Assembly (NCBI GenBank): GCA_013400975.1
Contig: WBMZ01009024.1
Span: forward strand, 146,463-210,462
Direction: 5' to 3'
Length of the DNA: 64,000 bases
DNA from: Atrichornis clamosus
Taxonomy: Eukaryota > Chordata > Aves > Passeriformes > Menuridae
Below the pieces are notes generated by a model. It was not told the DNA's origin, did no database searches, and worked only from the letters and a program-made list of their open reading frames with translations. Positions 14,095 through 29,000 of this stretch are shown one piece after another; position 1 is the stretch's first letter; every line of letters begins with the position of its first letter. The position numbers and the translations under genes are program-made.

Positions 14095-17000
14095 CTAGGA
14101 AGAGAAATAGAACAATTTGGTAGAAAAAAAAATTTACACAGGCCTAATTCATCAGAAATTGTGATGAAGGATTCTGGTCTCCATTCAAATTCTCCTCAGG
14201 TTTCCAGTAGGCCTCTCCAAAATCAGTACTCTTTAGTGGATTTTGGTTTTTAAATTAGCTAGAAAATAAAACATCTGCATTTCTTCCTGATTTCTCTTTG
14301 GTAGAGGCCTTCTCTGCTCACTTAGTTTTCCCTCACTCCCTGATCTTCGGATAAGTGTCACAGTGGTTCAGGTCGGCTACCCTGTCTCCCCATGCTGGCT
14401 GGAAAAGATCCCAAACTCAAGTGTGCTGGGAGGCAGCTCTGGTTTGTGGAGTGAGGGTTGGCAGGCCATGCCCACAGCTGCTGCCCAGGGGGACAGGAGA
14501 GGCAGGGGACAGTGCAAAGGGGAACTGCTGGTCGTGTCTGGGGTGTCTAGAACCCGTTTGGCTTTTCTGACAGACAATACATTAGTGATACACACTTACT
14601 GAGGCAGACCCAAGGACTGCCAGCAGTGATAAATTTAGAAAATAACAAGTAAGAATAGAGCCAAGATATTGTTCACCCGTTTCAAATGTCCCCATTCTCA
14701 GTCTGACATTCATTTACAGCTAACAAAGTCAGGTGTCTTTGTTACTGTTGCTGAGGTAAAGTCTCTAGAAACTTATCTACATTAATTACAGCCTTAATAC
14801 TAATTTTAGAAGTATATACTGTTTGTGTCTTGTAGCCTGCTCCCATCATGAACATTATGATGTGTGAGCTTTTAAGACCACCTGATATTTAAGTCAGAAT
14901 AAAACAGGCCCTGAAGTACCCAATCCACTTCCTCAGATCTGAAATAGGAACTACCGTCAAAGTAAGCAAAGGTGGAAGAATAACACTGAATTTTTGATAC
15001 CAGTTGATCACCCAAGGTTTCTAAGATTTACAGATATTAAAAGATTCTCCATGGCACTTCATGCAGCTTCTTTTGCTTGCATTAAACCATTTCATGTTAC
15101 AGGCATTGTCAGGTCATCCTTTACCTCCTCCTTGGCCTGATCAGCTGCAGGTATGCTGAACAGCAGAAAACCACATGTGACTGCACATGCAACCAAAATT
15201 ACCAAAAATTACTTACTTTCAATATCTTTGCCCTGGTTTAGCCAGTTACTAATCCACAGGGGATGATTCTTCCTATTTCATGGCACTGTATTATTCAAAG
15301 CACAGTTCATGAGGAATCTTGATACAGGCTTTTTTTGAAATCTAGGTACAGTATGCCGCCAGCCATTAGGCTGTCCTTTCCTAGTGATTCCCTTAAAATG
15401 GTCTGTATGAGGGAGCTCAAGGAATGACACAGCAGCCTTCACTACAAGTCTATTGCTGTAGGTGGGATTTTTTTTTTTCATAAAACTAATGAAAAAAAAT
15501 GCACAATGCCTCTCATTTCCTTATTGTGATTCCATTGGCAGGGGTCGAAGTAGTAAAACACAGACTGAAACCAAACCCAGAAGATGAACATTCCAGTGCT
15601 ACACCATCTAAGTGTCTTCAGCTTTTCATGCAAAAAACCCAGAAAGCAACACAAGCATCAGTACTTACACTCTTGATGCCTAGTCCCCGTAAAGTTATGT
15701 GTGTCTGCCTCCAGCCATGGCCACCGTTCCTGCCCCAAACAGCTGGGCCGTGAGCGCCGTTTTTCCTTACAAACACTTGGAGGGCCCCCGAGTGCAGTCC
15801 AGGCACCTTATGCCTAAATGACAGGCACAAGTCTCCGGCCTGAGCCAGGTGAGCCAACGGCAGGATAAGATGTGCTCCTCTGCCTTCTTTGCCTTTGGAA
15901 TCGGAGATGGTGAGGTACTGTCCCCCTGCAGTGGAAAAAGCAGTTAGCTGCCTGGGATTTTTTTGTTTGGGATTTTTTTAATGCTGCTAGGATGCAGGAC
16001 CAAATGCACAAGAGTTATTAAAAAATTTAAAATAAAAAAAAGGGCTCCACAAGATCCAGTAAGCATAAAAATAAGGCATATAGAACCAGAACTAGTGCAT
16101 CTGCCTCCTATAGGGTAAGATTTACAGTGCTGCTCTTCTCTATACATTAGTATCAGGCTCAGTGTTGCCCATCTAACTTCTTTTTGACAAAGCAAATAAT
16201 CTCTCATGAAAACTAAAATCTCATGTATTCCATCATTTCTGACAACCCCTTGGTGACTGCAGGATTTTAAACCCACAGTGATGTTAAAGCCGTTGTGTAA
16301 ATTTATGCACCTTTCAAGCTGCAGTGTTTTGCTGTTGGACAGATAAAGAAGACCAGAATAAATGCTAGCACGTAATTGAGCTATGGCTCTGTCTCCTTCC
16401 TTTTGTTTGGGAACTGTGTTAACAGGTTAAGAATCAAAGCATATCCATTTGCAACCATAGATAGCCTCTTTTATTTAACTGTAATTTAAACTCTTAATCT
16501 GGATTAGATACAGAAATCCAGAAGCAGTAATGATTTCCACATGGCTGCTAACCCTGAAATCTACTCTAACAGTAGGAAGTTGTCAGTGAATATACATACT
16601 CAAATCAAAACCCTGTTATTATTATCTCTTATCATGTACAAAGTAAAGGTGCCTTCCAGAAAACCCTTAGAACATGAGAAGCTGAGGATCTTAGGTATGA
16701 CAACAGCCATTAAACCCAAGCAGAAAAAAGGCACCTTTCACACCAACACTGAGAACTACACTAAATGAGACTTCACATCTTGGAGAAAACCCAGACCTGT
16801 ATTTGTTCTGTATATTTGTCATATTAAAACTTTTGTAAGGTGGGTGATGATAACTTTAAAATATAAATTTACCAAAGGGAGGAAGGCTCACTTTTAAAAA
16901 ATAAAAAAACCCCCTTCTTATCTTACACTGAATTGAAGAATTTTTTTTAATGAGATCAGTTTTTAGGTATTTTTTTAAATCAAAAAATCCAAAATTTTTA

Positions 17001-20000
17001 ATGAACTTAAGGTAAAGGTGGCATTTTTAGGCTTTGTTAAAACCAATGATGTAGAAATATTGGGAGTTTGTAATATTGTTGACATACACAGTCATACAGG
17101 ATAGAAAAATATTTTTTAATTATTTATATTTAATTATTTAATTATTATAAGTTGCAATTACTCACCCTGAGCTTTATTTTTTGAAAGCTATTCTTTGAAA
17201 GTCACAGTGAGTCCCCTCAAAAGCTGATTTAATGACAATGTACCAGGCCTTGTCACACACTTAAAAAGAAAGCCAACCTTGTTTCCAATTCACTACTTCT
17301 ACGTAAATTATTAAGTTCTTTGGTCTCAATGAGATTTAACAAAGCAAAGTATTATGCTGCTGTCTGAGCCCCTAAAACAGCATTTAGCCATGAAGTGGGA
17401 TCCATGTGTCCAAGGATCTGTTAAAGCCTTTTGGTGGGGGTTTTTCAGGGATTGTTTCTTTTTTTTTTTTTTTTAATGCATTGCTTTTGCATCAAGGTCA
17501 CTAACTACTAAAATAAGCATAATAGAATTGAAATAACTGCACCTGTTTGTTGAAGATACAATTATATCACTATAGAAGTACTGACTTACTAAAGCATGGG
17601 TTTCAGATAGTTACTGTGGCTGAATCCAATCAATAGGAAACAGATTTAGGTAAGCACAAAGCCAGCATATCTGTAGGCAAGCCCCTGCAGGAAAAGGTCC
17701 CCTCAAATCAGCATTTTCTGCATGCAAGATAAGGCTTCTGCTCAGCACCTTTCAAAATGCAGATTCTGATAAACCAATAAATAGCACACTTTGAAAGGTG
17801 AAAGCAAACACTCAGGAACAAGCTGTGAAAATAAATCCTTGCAACGAGGTATTCCAGACAGGAGGGAGTGGGTGGGTGACTTCAAGGGACTAGTTTTAAC
17901 AGGTTATGTCAACAGCAGCAGAACATACATGGGAAATAAAAAGCTGAGCTTGCCCCTGACTACTGGGAAGCAACGCAGGAGAAAAGTCTGACAAAAAAAA
18001 GCACCAGTTAAAAATCATAGTTCTGGAACTTAATATGTATTAACAATAATTTTTGAGTGCAGATAATGAATACGCTTTGAGCAACTGACTTAGAAAAAGC
18101 AGATTTTAAAATCCATTGTTTCAAAAAAGTATGAATTTTGTGTAATCTTGTTTTTTAAGTGCCAGTCTGCAAGCAGGAGACAGCTACCTGTTTTCTCAAC
18201 TGCAGAACAGAGGTCTGCTCTCCGAGTGATTCCAGGGGCTTTTTAAGTGTCACAAGGAGTCCCTGAAGTACTGAAGCAGCCTGTGTGTGAGGGGGGCCTG
18301 ACCAGCAAGTGGAGACAGCACTTCCCCTGAGCCAGCTAAACAGCCTGGAAAAGGTGCCAGGTCACCTGCTGCGGTGGCAAATGACGGTCCCATCAAGGGC
18401 CGCATAAGGCCGGACAGCTGGGACAGGGTGGTGCATGAGGAAAATGGCTCTCAGTGCCCTCGCCCTCCCTCATCTTAACCTAGCGCATTTTCCCGCCTGA
18501 GAGCGCGCTTCCTTCCGCAGTCTGCCATCCCTCACATAATGTGAGCTTTGTGCACTTCAAAGGCTGCGCTTCGGGTATGAAGTCATCCCATCATTACGGG
18601 GAGCCAGGGATGTGTGTCTAATCCCCAGCACTGTGGGGCAAGCACTGCTGGGGGAAGGGTGGGCAGGCGAGGACAGCGACCTCTCAGTGCCACACAGTAA
18701 AATCAGCGGGGGTCAAAACACACCCCACTTCCAGGGACAGCAGGGATGTGTGACACGGAAGGGTGGGTGTTCTGGCTGACCACCCGTGCTGATGCCAGTC
18801 TTCTCCTATCCTGCAAGCAGCCAGTACACACTCCCCTCTCAGGTTTGTTGTAATGGCACTTTTTACCGTCCCAAACAATCCCATTTTCAGACGCCTCTGC
18901 ATTTGAGCACTTAACTTGTTTGCCTTCCAGTTACTTAACATTTTTCCTATTGCTGTAGCTTGGAAAAGAATTCAGTAAAATCAGACTGAGAGGTTAAACT
19001 AGAACATTGTATTTGGCAGCAGAACAAAGACTATTGCCAGCGTTTTCTGTAATTTTGCTAGTGATAGGGAAATAAACATGTTTACATGGTAGTTTGAAAA
19101 ATAAGCAGTTTCACCGTAAATGTTGTTCTCTAATCTTTTTTTCAAATTCTTTTAAGACAGATCAACTTTTGCTGAATATATTTACTACTCCTTCAGAAAC
19201 ATTCCTATTTTAAAGATGCCAGCTATGATAAAAGTGTAAATTTTCAATTGCTCTTTCATGTTGGGAATCCTCAGTTTTGATTTTTATACATAGAAGAGGT
19301 GTGGGTGTGAAATACATCCCAGAACTAAAGGGAACAGAAGCTGTGCAATTTGTCCTAAAGCAGGAACTGTCATCAACCTCAAGCCTGGGTGGTTCTTCAA
19401 CTGCAGGATGTGATTGTACACAGACCACTTACCTGACTCATCTCTCACTGGTTCCCAGTGCAAGTCGTCATCCTTGTCCTTGATCCATCCACACAGTCCA
19501 CTATCAAAATTACAGCTGTGTACCAGCACACCTGGCAGAACAGAGCAAGAGGTCACCAAAAAAAAAAAAAAGTGATTCAGACTGTTTTGGTTTTCAATTT
19601 CCCATGTGGCTGACACTAGCAAGTAAATATGAAAATTACATGTAGAAGGAGGAGCCCTGGAAAAAGAATCTGCAAAAATACTAAACCATTAAAAAGGACA
19701 GTTGTATTATTAACAATTCACACTATTTTTGTGCTAATTTTTTTAGGAAATAAAACTATAGATGTTCACATAGGCAAGGGGTTGGGGTTTTTTCTTCTTA
19801 TAAAGCATAGTTTAAACAAGGGGCATAAAATGTAGGAGTCCTGTAAAAATGTATAAACCCCACAAAAAATCTCGAAAAATCATAAACCCTAGGTCTTGAA
19901 TAGGAGACATGGTCTTTACCTGGGTCATCATTTGCTTCAAATTCATCAGCAGTAATCCCTCTTTCAATTTCAAGTATTTCAAACAGATTATTGCTCACTC

Positions 20001-23000
20001 CAGGCTGGCGTGGAACTGTGGGAATAAATGAATAAGGAAATAGGTCACTAAATACCTTTATCTTTAACAAAAACCAGCAGAGCAGCTCTGGTCAGTGTGC
20101 TTTTCCTGGAGATTTCAATATATTTCATTATATTCGACATGAAGACTCATAAACTTTATGCCTATGTGATTTATGATTTATGTTGTAACATTTATCTAAG
20201 CCCTGTAAAAGGTGATTCCGAATCTCCTAAAGGCCCTTTGAATGAAAGCTCCTTTTTAACCAGGGGCGAAAGCTCTAACCTTGAAGCACACTGTTCCTCT
20301 CCAAATGCATTTTCAAAGAGAGTAGTTTCTCAATAAAATAAAGCCACATTAAAGCCCTTGCTCAACCCTTCCACAGACATTTATAGGAGAACCCCAACAG
20401 GAGGCAGCAGTACTTGGAAGAGGCCCCACATGCACTTAACCTTTGAAATACAGCTGATGGTACATCCACCTATCTGCAAAGGATTAGAGCTCCCTAAACA
20501 ATTATCAGGGTTGTAGTGAGAGTGGAGGAGGAGGAGGAGCTCTAGTGGAAGCTGGAATTCAGCTGTAATTACACTTTTTGCTTTCCAGCACAGCCTGTCC
20601 TTCAGCTGCTCTTCCCAGCTGCAAGGAGAAGGAACAGTTCTTGGTGATTAAGAGGCCCAGAGGCTATTAGACATTCAGCATCCAGGACAACCTGAAATTT
20701 ATGAGGTCTTCGTGGGAATGACGGCTGCCAAAGTCAGGTGGCTACTAAGACTCCCACATATTCCTGAAGATGCTGTGCCAGTCTGTGTTAAGTCTCACGC
20801 AGATTTCTTGCCTGATGGACAGCTGTCAGCTAGAGATAAACAGATGGCACTGAATAGAGCTGTCTTGGAAAATTCCTCTTTTAGAGGCAGGTCTAGTGCA
20901 TAATTCATAACCATAGTAATGTGTTTCAGACGTGTCCTTAGATTTTATAGGCACCTCTGACATCTAAGGTATTTGTAAGGGCCTTATCTATTAAAAACTT
21001 GACGTGTTTTCCATTTGCAGTGCTAAAATAACTATTAACGTCTCTACAGACCTCAGGGGCAAGTGAGAACAAGAAGAATTAAGATGACTGAAAGGACTGT
21101 TGTTTTCAGAAAATCAAATCAAAGGTTAAGAAAGAACTTCTTATGCTCTAAGACAACATGTAAATAGCACTGCTGCAACAGCTCCTCTAAAGCCAGAAGA
21201 CAGAAAAGCAAAAAAATTTTGAAATTGGGACAAAATAAGCAAACTCTAATGTATTTTTAAAGTACTATTCTAGGCTAGAGGTCTTGAATAAAAATTTTAT
21301 ATAATAAAAATAAATGGTTTAAAAGCTTGAAGTCCGTAGGACACTGATGAACTAAATATAATAGTAATTTTCTTTTTAATCATCAAATCTCTTTTTTTGT
21401 TTTGCTTTTTAATTCTTTTGTCTATTTTAGATTTTGTCTATTTGCAGTCTAGGATGTTAATGCTCAAAACACATTCAGACTTGAGGTTGACTCGAGTATT
21501 AGAGGACTGTTAATTTTTAAAGATACCTTGTTTGGAAATAGTATTTTTGCTGCTTTGTTTCATCTGGGGTTTTTTTGCTTATGTGATAAAAAACTTTGAG
21601 ATTTAACATGAAAAACTCTACAAATGTGCACACACCACATGACCTAGGCCAATAATTGCCTTGCAGTACATTTAGGCACAAATACTATATTCAGTCATAT
21701 AAAAGCATCCTTCACCCTTAATTCCTGCCAGCAGTGTACTGCTCTTTCCTAGGAGCTCTGCCTATGCTGCATGCCCAGGGACCACGACCTTGCCCATCCT
21801 CATTTCAGACTGCCCTAAGGGAAAAAGATACTGTTTGTTTTCTATACTGTGGAGGACAAGTCGACAATTTGCTTCAAAACTGCTGAGCGCAGCGTGGGTG
21901 GGGTGCAGTGGCTGCTGCTCTGGAACAGACACATGGCCTTCTCTTGAAGTGCCTCTACGTCTGCCACATCCACATGGCACAGGCTGCTCTGGAACAGACA
22001 CATGGCCTTCTCTTGAAGTGCCTCTACGTCTGCCACATCCACATGGCACAGGCTGCTCTGGAACAGACACATGGCCTTCTCTTGAAGTGCCTCTACGTCT
22101 GCCACATCCACATGGCACAGGGATGCAAGCAGGCCAGCCCAAGGGAGCTGCCCTCTCCCTGTGCTGCACGAGGACTCCAGCCTGCAAGGAACCTCACAGC
22201 CATCACCCATCAGCAACCAGAGGCCTGCAACCTCTTCTCATCTAGGGTAACACTGAACACCACTCTACACCTCCATACCTTCCTGTTCTTCCCCTGCACC
22301 TTCAGTTTTTCCTTAGGCACCAAAGGCTCAGACCACAGGCTCACAGACACATAGTTATAAGGCTCTAAATGAATGCTGTTGCAGAGAGCATCGAGGAAGC
22401 CCACTGCTATGCTCTAAGATTTGTAGGATACTGAGGGGTCACAGTTTCAAGGGATGTGCTTGCCCTGTGCACCCTCTTCCCAGTCTATCATAGTCCTTGT
22501 TTATGGAAAATACTGCAAGAAATATTAGGAATTTATTTTCCAAACTACTTCAGTTTACTTCCTAAAGTACCACTTCTAATGCACTATTTTATACAAACCT
22601 GAGTTACATCTGTGCACACGTACAAGCATTCTCCAAATTCAAGTTGATATATTTGCCTATAATTAAAGCTCTACAAAAATATTTTTTCAAAAATTTCCCC
22701 AAAGTCCTTTCCAAACACNGAAAGTACCATTTCTAATGCACTGCTATTTTATACAAACCTGAGTTACATCTGTGCACACGTACAAGCATTCTCCAAATTC
22801 AAGTTGATATATTTGCCTATAATTAAAGCTCTACAAAAATATTTTTTCAAAAATTTCCCCAAAGTCCTTTCCAAACACTGTTTTTATGAACTTCTAGAAG
22901 AATGTGTTGCACTGTATTAAAACAGTCACTTCAGTGCTCGGACCTAATTACAGGAACGTGCACTCAATTTGAAACAAGAGTTACCATAAGAGGTGCAGGA

Positions 23001-26000
23001 CTCTAAATGTGACCCACATGTACACTTCTTCTTGCCATGACAACTAATATGTTGAGTGGCCATCGTGGGAGAAAGCATTTGGCACAATGACTTTCTGCAA
23101 GCTTTCCAAGCCCTTTCTGTGTACTTTATATAGTGTATCAGTGTGCTTTTCACTTAACTTCAATGGTTTGATAAAGCTTGTTAAATATAAACTTGGCTTC
23201 TTTTTCTTGGAGGATTTTATTAGCTCTGAGCAAGCCAATACATCAACACTACCAAATTCTCAAAGTTGATGAGCTAACTTCTTCATAGAGGCATGCATCT
23301 AGAGGGAAATATTAAATAACTGCATAAGAATGATTTCTTTTCAGCTTTTTTAACCTTTGGGAAAACAATAGGGCTCTTTTTTTTTCATTTACTTGCTAAC
23401 TGCTGAATTTGGGAGTATAAGCATTTGCAGTACATATATCAGCTTGTTTGCAATAAACAGAATAACTGCTGTTTTGCTGTTATAAAACCAAAACATGGAG
23501 TGCAACGTCATGTTATAAGTAATTATTATTACTATTAATAATGCAGTTCTCTGGCTTATAGCAAACACTGGGTTTGCACTGTAAGTACAATTCCATTCCA
23601 CACAATAATCATGACTAAGCTTCCCGTTTGTTAAAAACAACAACAAAAAAGGACAAAGATTTTTTGATTGAATCGTTACAGTTGAAAGCTGTTAAATCCC
23701 ACTTCCAAAAAATCCCCACAAGTGATGAGACCTCATGCATAACTAGTAGAAAACAGCTAAAAGTAAGGGTAGTCCAGAGGTCAGTCAGACTGAGAAAACA
23801 AGAATAAGTCCTGTTTTCCTCCAGGGAAGATTTTGATATATGCTGTGCTAAAAAGAAGAGGCAAGAGAGAGGTACATTTCACCCTTTCGTTTGGATACCC
23901 ACAGAGGCCAGGATATGTTTCTTAAAACTCTACAGATTCAAAATCTGCAGTAAGAATTATTTCAGGAAGGGCTTTCATGGACTGTGCTGCCACTCTCTCC
24001 AGCACTATTTACATATGAGGGGAGACACAGTGTGAGCGCGCCACCACTCTGAAGTCCAATCTTGCATTTTTCAGGCAGTGACAAGGATCATTAAGTTTTA
24101 CCGAAATCAAGTATCTTGCTATGTATCTTTCCAGAAGATTTTCTGCAAAGTCACCTGCCTGCTTTTCTATGAAAATCCATTCAGGGGATGCAGAGTATCA
24201 ACCGAGTTTCAGGGAAACACAGCTAAAACAAGCAGTCTACGGAAGCTTGCACGTCAGATCTGGGGATAAAACCAGCTGGAAGATTGATCGAGGGTGGGAT
24301 TTGTAAGACTCTTAGATTTTACAACTGAACTCCAGAGTACCAACATGCCTATCTCAAATGCTTAAATATAAAGAAAGGTGCCAGAACAGTGAAGACAAAT
24401 GAAATGCTATTGTAAAGTGATGCTACTCTAATGATACCAAGGAATAACAAACGCCCCATTCTTTGCTTTTAGTATATGCCTTTTTTCACCAGCTTCAAGG
24501 ATCACAAAACTGCACTAAGGACTTTTCAGACACTGAAAGGAAGAGAAGAATGACTCAAATTTTAATTCAATCTTTAATTTTTTTAATAGCTGTTATGAGA
24601 AACACTTTCTAATTCCAATCTTTTCAGCTCCACGAAGGGGTAAGAAAGGAAACTGCTGAACTCTCTTTTAATACAGATAAGGGTTTTTGTTCTTGCTCTG
24701 CTGATATCTAGGATTATGCTTTAAGATTATGCTATTAGTGCTTATCATCCAGATCCCAATGGTAGCAGGAATTCAGTCATATTGAGAAGTTTGTTCTATT
24801 TGTTAGAAACTTATAACTAGAAAAGGTTCCTCTGTACTTCACTGTAGTTTGTGTCAGTCCTGAAATAGTTAAATATTAAGCTATCACTGCATTCCTCTCT
24901 CATTGCCATTCCCCCCATATCCATATCAGGAGAAGATTATCCTTGGTGCCAGATTCCACTGTCTGCATCTGACTAAGTGGTTCAAAGGCCAAGTGTAGGA
25001 ATTCCGCTTTAAAAAATACTAATTTTTTTGTTCTACAGGAAAGCAGCTCCCCAAAGTTACTGCAGACATTTTTAGAAAAGGGGTAAAGCATCTAAAGGAA
25101 AGCAACAACTCAATACCTTTCAAAAATTGCAAAGGCATTTAAATAACTTTATCAGCATTTTTATCATTTGTGCTCTTAGTCACTGCTGAACAGACCAATT
25201 TCACTGGTCCCAGCTCATTTCAAACTGAGCAGCACATTCAAGAGAGCTCTGAAGTGAAAGCCTGGGTCAAGTTTACTCAGTGTGTGGGACAGCAGGTCAA
25301 ATAACAACAAAGGGAGAAAATGGGGAGCAATGAGTCCCTAAGGGTAGCCCAGGAAAAGGTTAACTAACAAAATATTAGAATTTGAGAGATGCTCACAGAA
25401 AAAAAAATGTACACCTGCCCCAGCATGTCTCCTCCCCTGATGTGGACCAATCCTAGACACCAGGATTTGCAGGATTTGGCCTAGTACACTAGGACATCTA
25501 TCCCTGTACAGCAGCCAGTGACCCCTTTGCCATGGACTGCCTGACAAAAGTGCCACCTATTCGATGGCAAAGCAAACCAGTCCAAGTCTGGCTAAGGCTT
25601 CAGAGCCCCATGGGAAAAAAAGGAAGGAAAATGTCCATGCATCACAAGATAACCTAGTCGAGAACACAACTTTAAATCCTGAGGACTTCAGCAGATGCTA
25701 ATGGCTGGAAGATCAGAAGTGCCAGTGGTTGGTTGCTGGGTACAATGCTCTTTGTGCTGAGTTTTGGCCATCCCTGCATGATAAAACACTACCTTTCCTG
25801 ACTCTCTGGGATACAACAGCCCTTGGAGACACAAGAAGAAGTAGCCACCTAAGATGACACTAATTCTTCTGAAGACTTTACAAAACTGAAGTACTACTTC
25901 ATGACCTGAGTGGATCTAACATTGAGCTTCTTCTCTGTTTTCCAAGAAAATAAGAGTTACAAGACTACTAATTCCTGCCTGCATTCCCTAGCGGGAAACA

Positions 26001-29000
26001 AAGGCAGCAAGAGCAAGGCTTTCTCTTCTCTTTCCAGGCAGACGTATGGGGACCAGAGTACTAATTCATTTTTGAGAACTAGTTTCTTTGCTGCCTTGAC
26101 TGGAGAGTCCCCACTGTTGTGGGGAAATGAACCTAAGGAAGCTGGGAAACGAACCTAAAGCCCAGTATGAGCCAAACGAAATCAGCTTTTATCCACAACC
26201 CAGGAACATTGCAAAGATGTCTGATGTAGGTGAGACTAAAACAGCAACAGCTTTGAACAAAGTGGAGGAAATAGTTCAAAACTCCCCTTCTCTGAGGAAA
26301 TATAGGGGCAAGTGAAAAATCCACAAATGTTTTTGGAGGTGGGGAGGGTTTGGCACATCCACATAGCAGATAAGAAGCAAGTCAAAGGTTAGCTAAATGT
26401 TACTAGTTATTCCAGTTTGAAATCCCCTATTGTCTTAACACCATGGTGGTTAATACTGTGTCTAGCTGTGAGGAATTCTTTTGGAGAGGCACTGGCCTAC
26501 ACTCGGTGGGAGCGCTGCCCTCCTTGGCTTGCAGTGCCTCACACTGAGCAGCTGCAGCCTAACAGAGCCAGGCACAGCTCTCCCACAGGCCTGGAGCAGG
26601 GGCAGGGCTGGCCAGCAGGCACCTGAAGCTTGGCCCACCCTGCAAACACCAACTGTAAGCTAAAGTGCAAGGCATTTGAGCTAAAGCATTTTACCTCACA
26701 TTTGCCACTGGCCAAGAGCACACATGCAGCCAAGTCTACATCCCAGCTAATGCCCAGGAATCCAGCACCTGGCAGTAATGCTCCCATGATGCTGAGCCCC
26801 TGGTGTGATGGCATCTGGGGATGTACAAGTATCTCTGTATTATCCTGAGAAGTGCACGGTCAGAGCCATGCTCCGTACATCCCATTGTGGTAATGTATGT
26901 GACTACAACTTTTCTACCCGCTTTTCTAAGTGTGCCACATAAGGAAATGTAACTTCTCCTCTTCCCCACAAACTCCTACAGTAACAGGATTCACCAGATG
27001 AAGGAACACCTTACTCTACGAGCAATGCTTGCTTTGAGACAGTAGCACATTCTTTTGAAACAGAACTGGTTTGAACTTGACTGTAGGTTTAAAATCCTTA
27101 ACAAGTGCTTTTGTGCACTCCCTACATAAATGCTGCTGAACAGAGAGAAGGTAGGAGGGGACACCAGTGCCCAGTACCTAGACAATACTTGCAAAGTGTC
27201 CAGAAAAGAAAAGGGGGGAAAAAAGCAGAAAAGAGAGAAAAAGATAAAAGAGATGAGAAAAAAAGACATCAGGTTCATAAAGGATCACACTACTAGCAAC
27301 ACCTAGAGCACAAGTGGAGTATGTTTTCAGTCACACAGTTATGTCACACACATACGTATATCAAGTATATCTCTAGCAGGGGATAGAAAAAAACTATATG
27401 GGATTGAAGACAGACATCTGTTGGCTTGATCTGAGGAGCATCTGTCCCTGTATTACGTACTGAGGCCAGTAACAGCTGCTGGTGCTTGACCCGTGGCAAT
27501 CCTGCTGTGTAGTGCACTGAAGCCTTTGAAGCTATGTATGTGACAAACCTCAGAGGGTGGCAGCTGACCTAAACAAATAGCTGATAAACACTGCAAAGAC
27601 CCTGTGTTTGTTATACATACCATAATATAAGCTGCAGTCAGGACAAAACAAACTTAAAAGACTTTTACTTTCTTGCTTTCCAAACCCCTGTATCTGAAGC
27701 ATATGTATTGAAAGCATTAGCTTAAAAATCTAGCCTCTAGGGGCAATACAGAAAGACTAATTGTAAATAATAAGCTTTACACAGAGGATTGTTATGACTT
27801 CATGAAAATAGCTGAAAACTATCCCTGTGCTTTAGAATTTCAGCAAACATTGCAACATGAGACACCTGGGAAGCACAGTGCTAGAGGCTAGAATAATTTT
27901 CACAAAACTCTCTATTTTTAACTTCTCATAATATTAAGTTTTGTAAGTCTTTACTATATTTCCTTTTAGAATTTCATATAAACGTGTTTTTATATTTTTA
28001 ACTGAATATGAAGCCACAAGCACACTTTACTAAGTAGTACTAGGATTTGTCTTCTAAATTTTAAGTCAGCTTCTGTCTCAATTTTCAATTTATCTGTCTA
28101 CAATAGATATATTGTCACAGGGGAAACTCTTTTACAAGGAATAAAATATTTCACTGTGTAATGACCTAGAACGACAAAGCCCAAGAAGTTACCACAGATA
28201 CCAAAGCAACCAGAAAAAAACTCCCACATTGCTTGTGCACCTGCTCTGAGACAGCAAACTTTTCCTCCTACTACATTGCTCCAGCAGCTTTATTGTACAA
28301 CAAACTGAAGGAGAAGGGCTGATCCAACACACCCTCCCCATCTCTAAAATTAGCAGCAGAGCTAAAGAGGAAATTGGGTGTTGAGTATTTCTTGGCAGAT
28401 ATGCACAGCTCTGTATGTGCCAGTACTGTCTTCTGTGGTATGCACTAAAGCTGGCACGATGGTGCTGCAGATTTCAGGGGCTCTTAAAATGACATGTCTT
28501 CAAGCTATGAGAATCTTTACTATCTTCAGCTCGTCATGTATCCCTTTCCATAGACGCAGTCCATAAAATTATCCTCTAGGCTATTTTTATGCAATTTTCC
28601 CACTGCTTAGTCATGAACATCTGAGACTATCTGAACCCATACAATATAGGTCACATAAAAGTCTTTGGTAAAGAAATGGGATCATGTCTGATTACCTGTT
28701 CTCAAAGCTATGGAAATACACTGTTTAAGAGTGACTCTCAACTCTCTGAACTTGAATTCATTGACTACTTATGAGTTATGTTGCATTTCAATACTTTTCA
28801 ATAAAATGTCTTTCAATTCCCTAAAACTTTCATCTGAAAGCATAATTAGGTTAAGTACTTCTATAGGACAATATAGTCAATAATTTCAGGGGGGGGCATT
28901 AAAAAGAGACATATTTTGGCTAATTGATTCAGAACTTCCTTCCCACATTTTTTGCTAAGTAGTAAAACCAACTATTTGTGCAGCTTTAGTATATGACCAT

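Noticed and set aside
21762..22245. Overlapping 124-151 codon open frames on both strands with 23-residue repeats
   Set aside because: They result from the 69-bp minisatellite, whose period is a multiple of three. No splice or start evidence favours one frame.
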